A DNA stretch of 14,990 bases, from NCBI GenBank assembly GCA_945788155.1, contig CALZKX010000183.1, positions 1 through 14,990 on the forward strand, written 5' to 3'. The position numbers were made by a program, and so were the translations under genes. Shown here in pieces: positions 14,292-14,990 of this stretch. Under the pieces are notes generated by a model that searched no databases, was not told where the DNA came from, and saw nothing but the letters and a program-made list of their open reading frames with translations. The stretch is from an uncultured Flavobacteriaceae bacterium (GTDB lineage Bacteria > Bacteroidota > Bacteroidia > Flavobacteriales > Flavobacteriaceae). The first letter of the stretch is position 1. Every line of letters starts with the position of its first letter.

Positions 14292-14963
14292 TTATTTAAA
14301 ATATGAAATCTCCTGGTGTGCTTTAATAGCACGTCTGGATAATATAATGCCTATAATTAATGAGATAAAAGCACCTATGGATATTCCTGGAATAAAGCCT
14401 ATAAATAAGAAGAAATCGTAAGCTCCATGGAATAAAACAGCTAGTAATAAACCAATAAGATTCCACTTTATACGGTTGTTAGAAAATTTTGCTTTTCCCA
14501 TGTAATAACCCATTAATATGGCAAAAGTTGCGTGAGCAGGAATTGCGGTAACGGCCCTTATTAAGGCAACTTCAATACCATCTTGCAAGACATAAAAAAG
14601 GTTTTCAACTGCAGCAAAACCCATAGAAACCATCACAGCATATACAATGCCGTCAAACGGCTCATTGAACCCCTTTCTAGGTTGTGCATAATAACGAACC
14701 ATGATATATTTGCTAAACTCTTCTATTAAACCAACCACAAAAAAAGCTTTTACAAATTGTTGCCAAATACTGTAATTATCGGGTAATGGTAAAAACAAAT
14801 CGAAAAACACATACAAAAGCGTAGTTATGACAATGCTTAAAATTGCACCAAGCATAAAGCTGACCAATAAAACACGTTTAGATTCCTTTTCATATTTATC
14901 TTTTATATAAATGTAGATAATTACGATAAGTATTGGAGTAGCAGTAGCAACTAAAAGATTCAT
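14292..14963 (-). CDS. PrsW-family intramembrane metalloprotease
   Basis: This 223-residue polytopic membrane protein has about seven hydrophobic segments and all the PrsW/CPBP-superfamily motifs. These are LIEEFSKY with Glu81-Glu82, EPFDGIVYAVMVSMGFAAVEN with Glu120-Asn121, IPAHATFA with His144, and LFHGAYDF with His179. The Glu and His residues are expected to bind the catalytic zinc within the membrane. The best-known member, Bacillus PrsW, makes the first cut in an anti-sigma factor. Most flavobacterial homologues have no known target, and no anti-sigma factor gene is next to this one. The start at 14963 lies near the window edge, so its promoter is only partly visible. It is on the same strand as the carboxylase operon but separated by 95 bases that contain that operon's own promoter. 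Confidence 0.9.
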   Translation of the reverse strand: MNLLVATATPILIVIIYIYIKDKYEKESKRVLLVSFMLGAILSIVITTLLYVFFDLFLPLPDNYSIWQQFVKAFFVVGLIEEFSKYIMVRYYAQPRKGFNEPFDGIVYAVMVSMGFAAVENLFYVLQDGIEVALIRAVTAIPAHATFAILMGYYMGKAKFSNNRIKWNLIGLLLAVLFHGAYDFFLFIGFIPGISIGAFISLIIGIILSRRAIKAHQEISYFK

Positions 14964-14990
14964 GCAGGGAAATTAAAAAAATTAAAGTAA

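Overview
The window looks like chromosomal DNA of a marine-type member of the Flavobacteriaceae (Bacteroidota). This is inferred from the low GC content, the general lack of Shine-Dalgarno sequences, several perfect matches to the Bacteroidota -7 promoter motif TAnnTTTG, and protein families typical of the group. No rRNA, tRNA, CRISPR array, insertion sequence, integrase or phage gene was seen. Almost all of the window is coding; the longest gap without a gene is about 207 bases (3992-4198).

Left part (1-2819, + strand): the 3' end of a Na+/acetate-type symporter is followed by acs (acetyl-CoA synthetase), an acetate uptake and activation pair. Next come an unusually AT-rich membrane acyltransferase (2903-3991, -), an ABC exporter half-transporter (4199-5971, +) and a Bcr/CflA-type drug efflux protein (5996-7189, -).

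Middle (7200-10558, + strand): a short intergenic region carries two divergent copies of TACATTTG, one facing the efflux gene and one facing a three-gene cluster. The cluster encodes a single-domain DEAD-box-helicase-like protein with a probable TTG start, a DinB-fold protein with a His metal triad, and an unrecognised 158-residue helical protein. A secreted amidohydrolase follows, with a GNAT acetyltransferase starting one base after its stop.

Right part (10555-14963, - strand): a biotin-dependent acyl-CoA carboxylase operon in the order biotin carrier, biotin carboxylase, carboxyltransferase (read 14196 to 10555). It is most likely a propionyl-CoA carboxylase that makes methylmalonyl-CoA. 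Its promoter region has a perfect -7 motif flanked by two inverted repeats, and a REP-like hairpin lies between the last two genes. A PrsW-type membrane protease gene closes the window.

The clearest metabolic theme is short-chain acyl handling: acetate import and activation on the left, acyl-CoA carboxylation on the right. I did not find a convincing new multi-gene system. The items best worth a second look are the single-RecA helicase-like/DinB/unknown cluster, the paired divergent promoters, and the inverted repeats at the carboxylase promoter.
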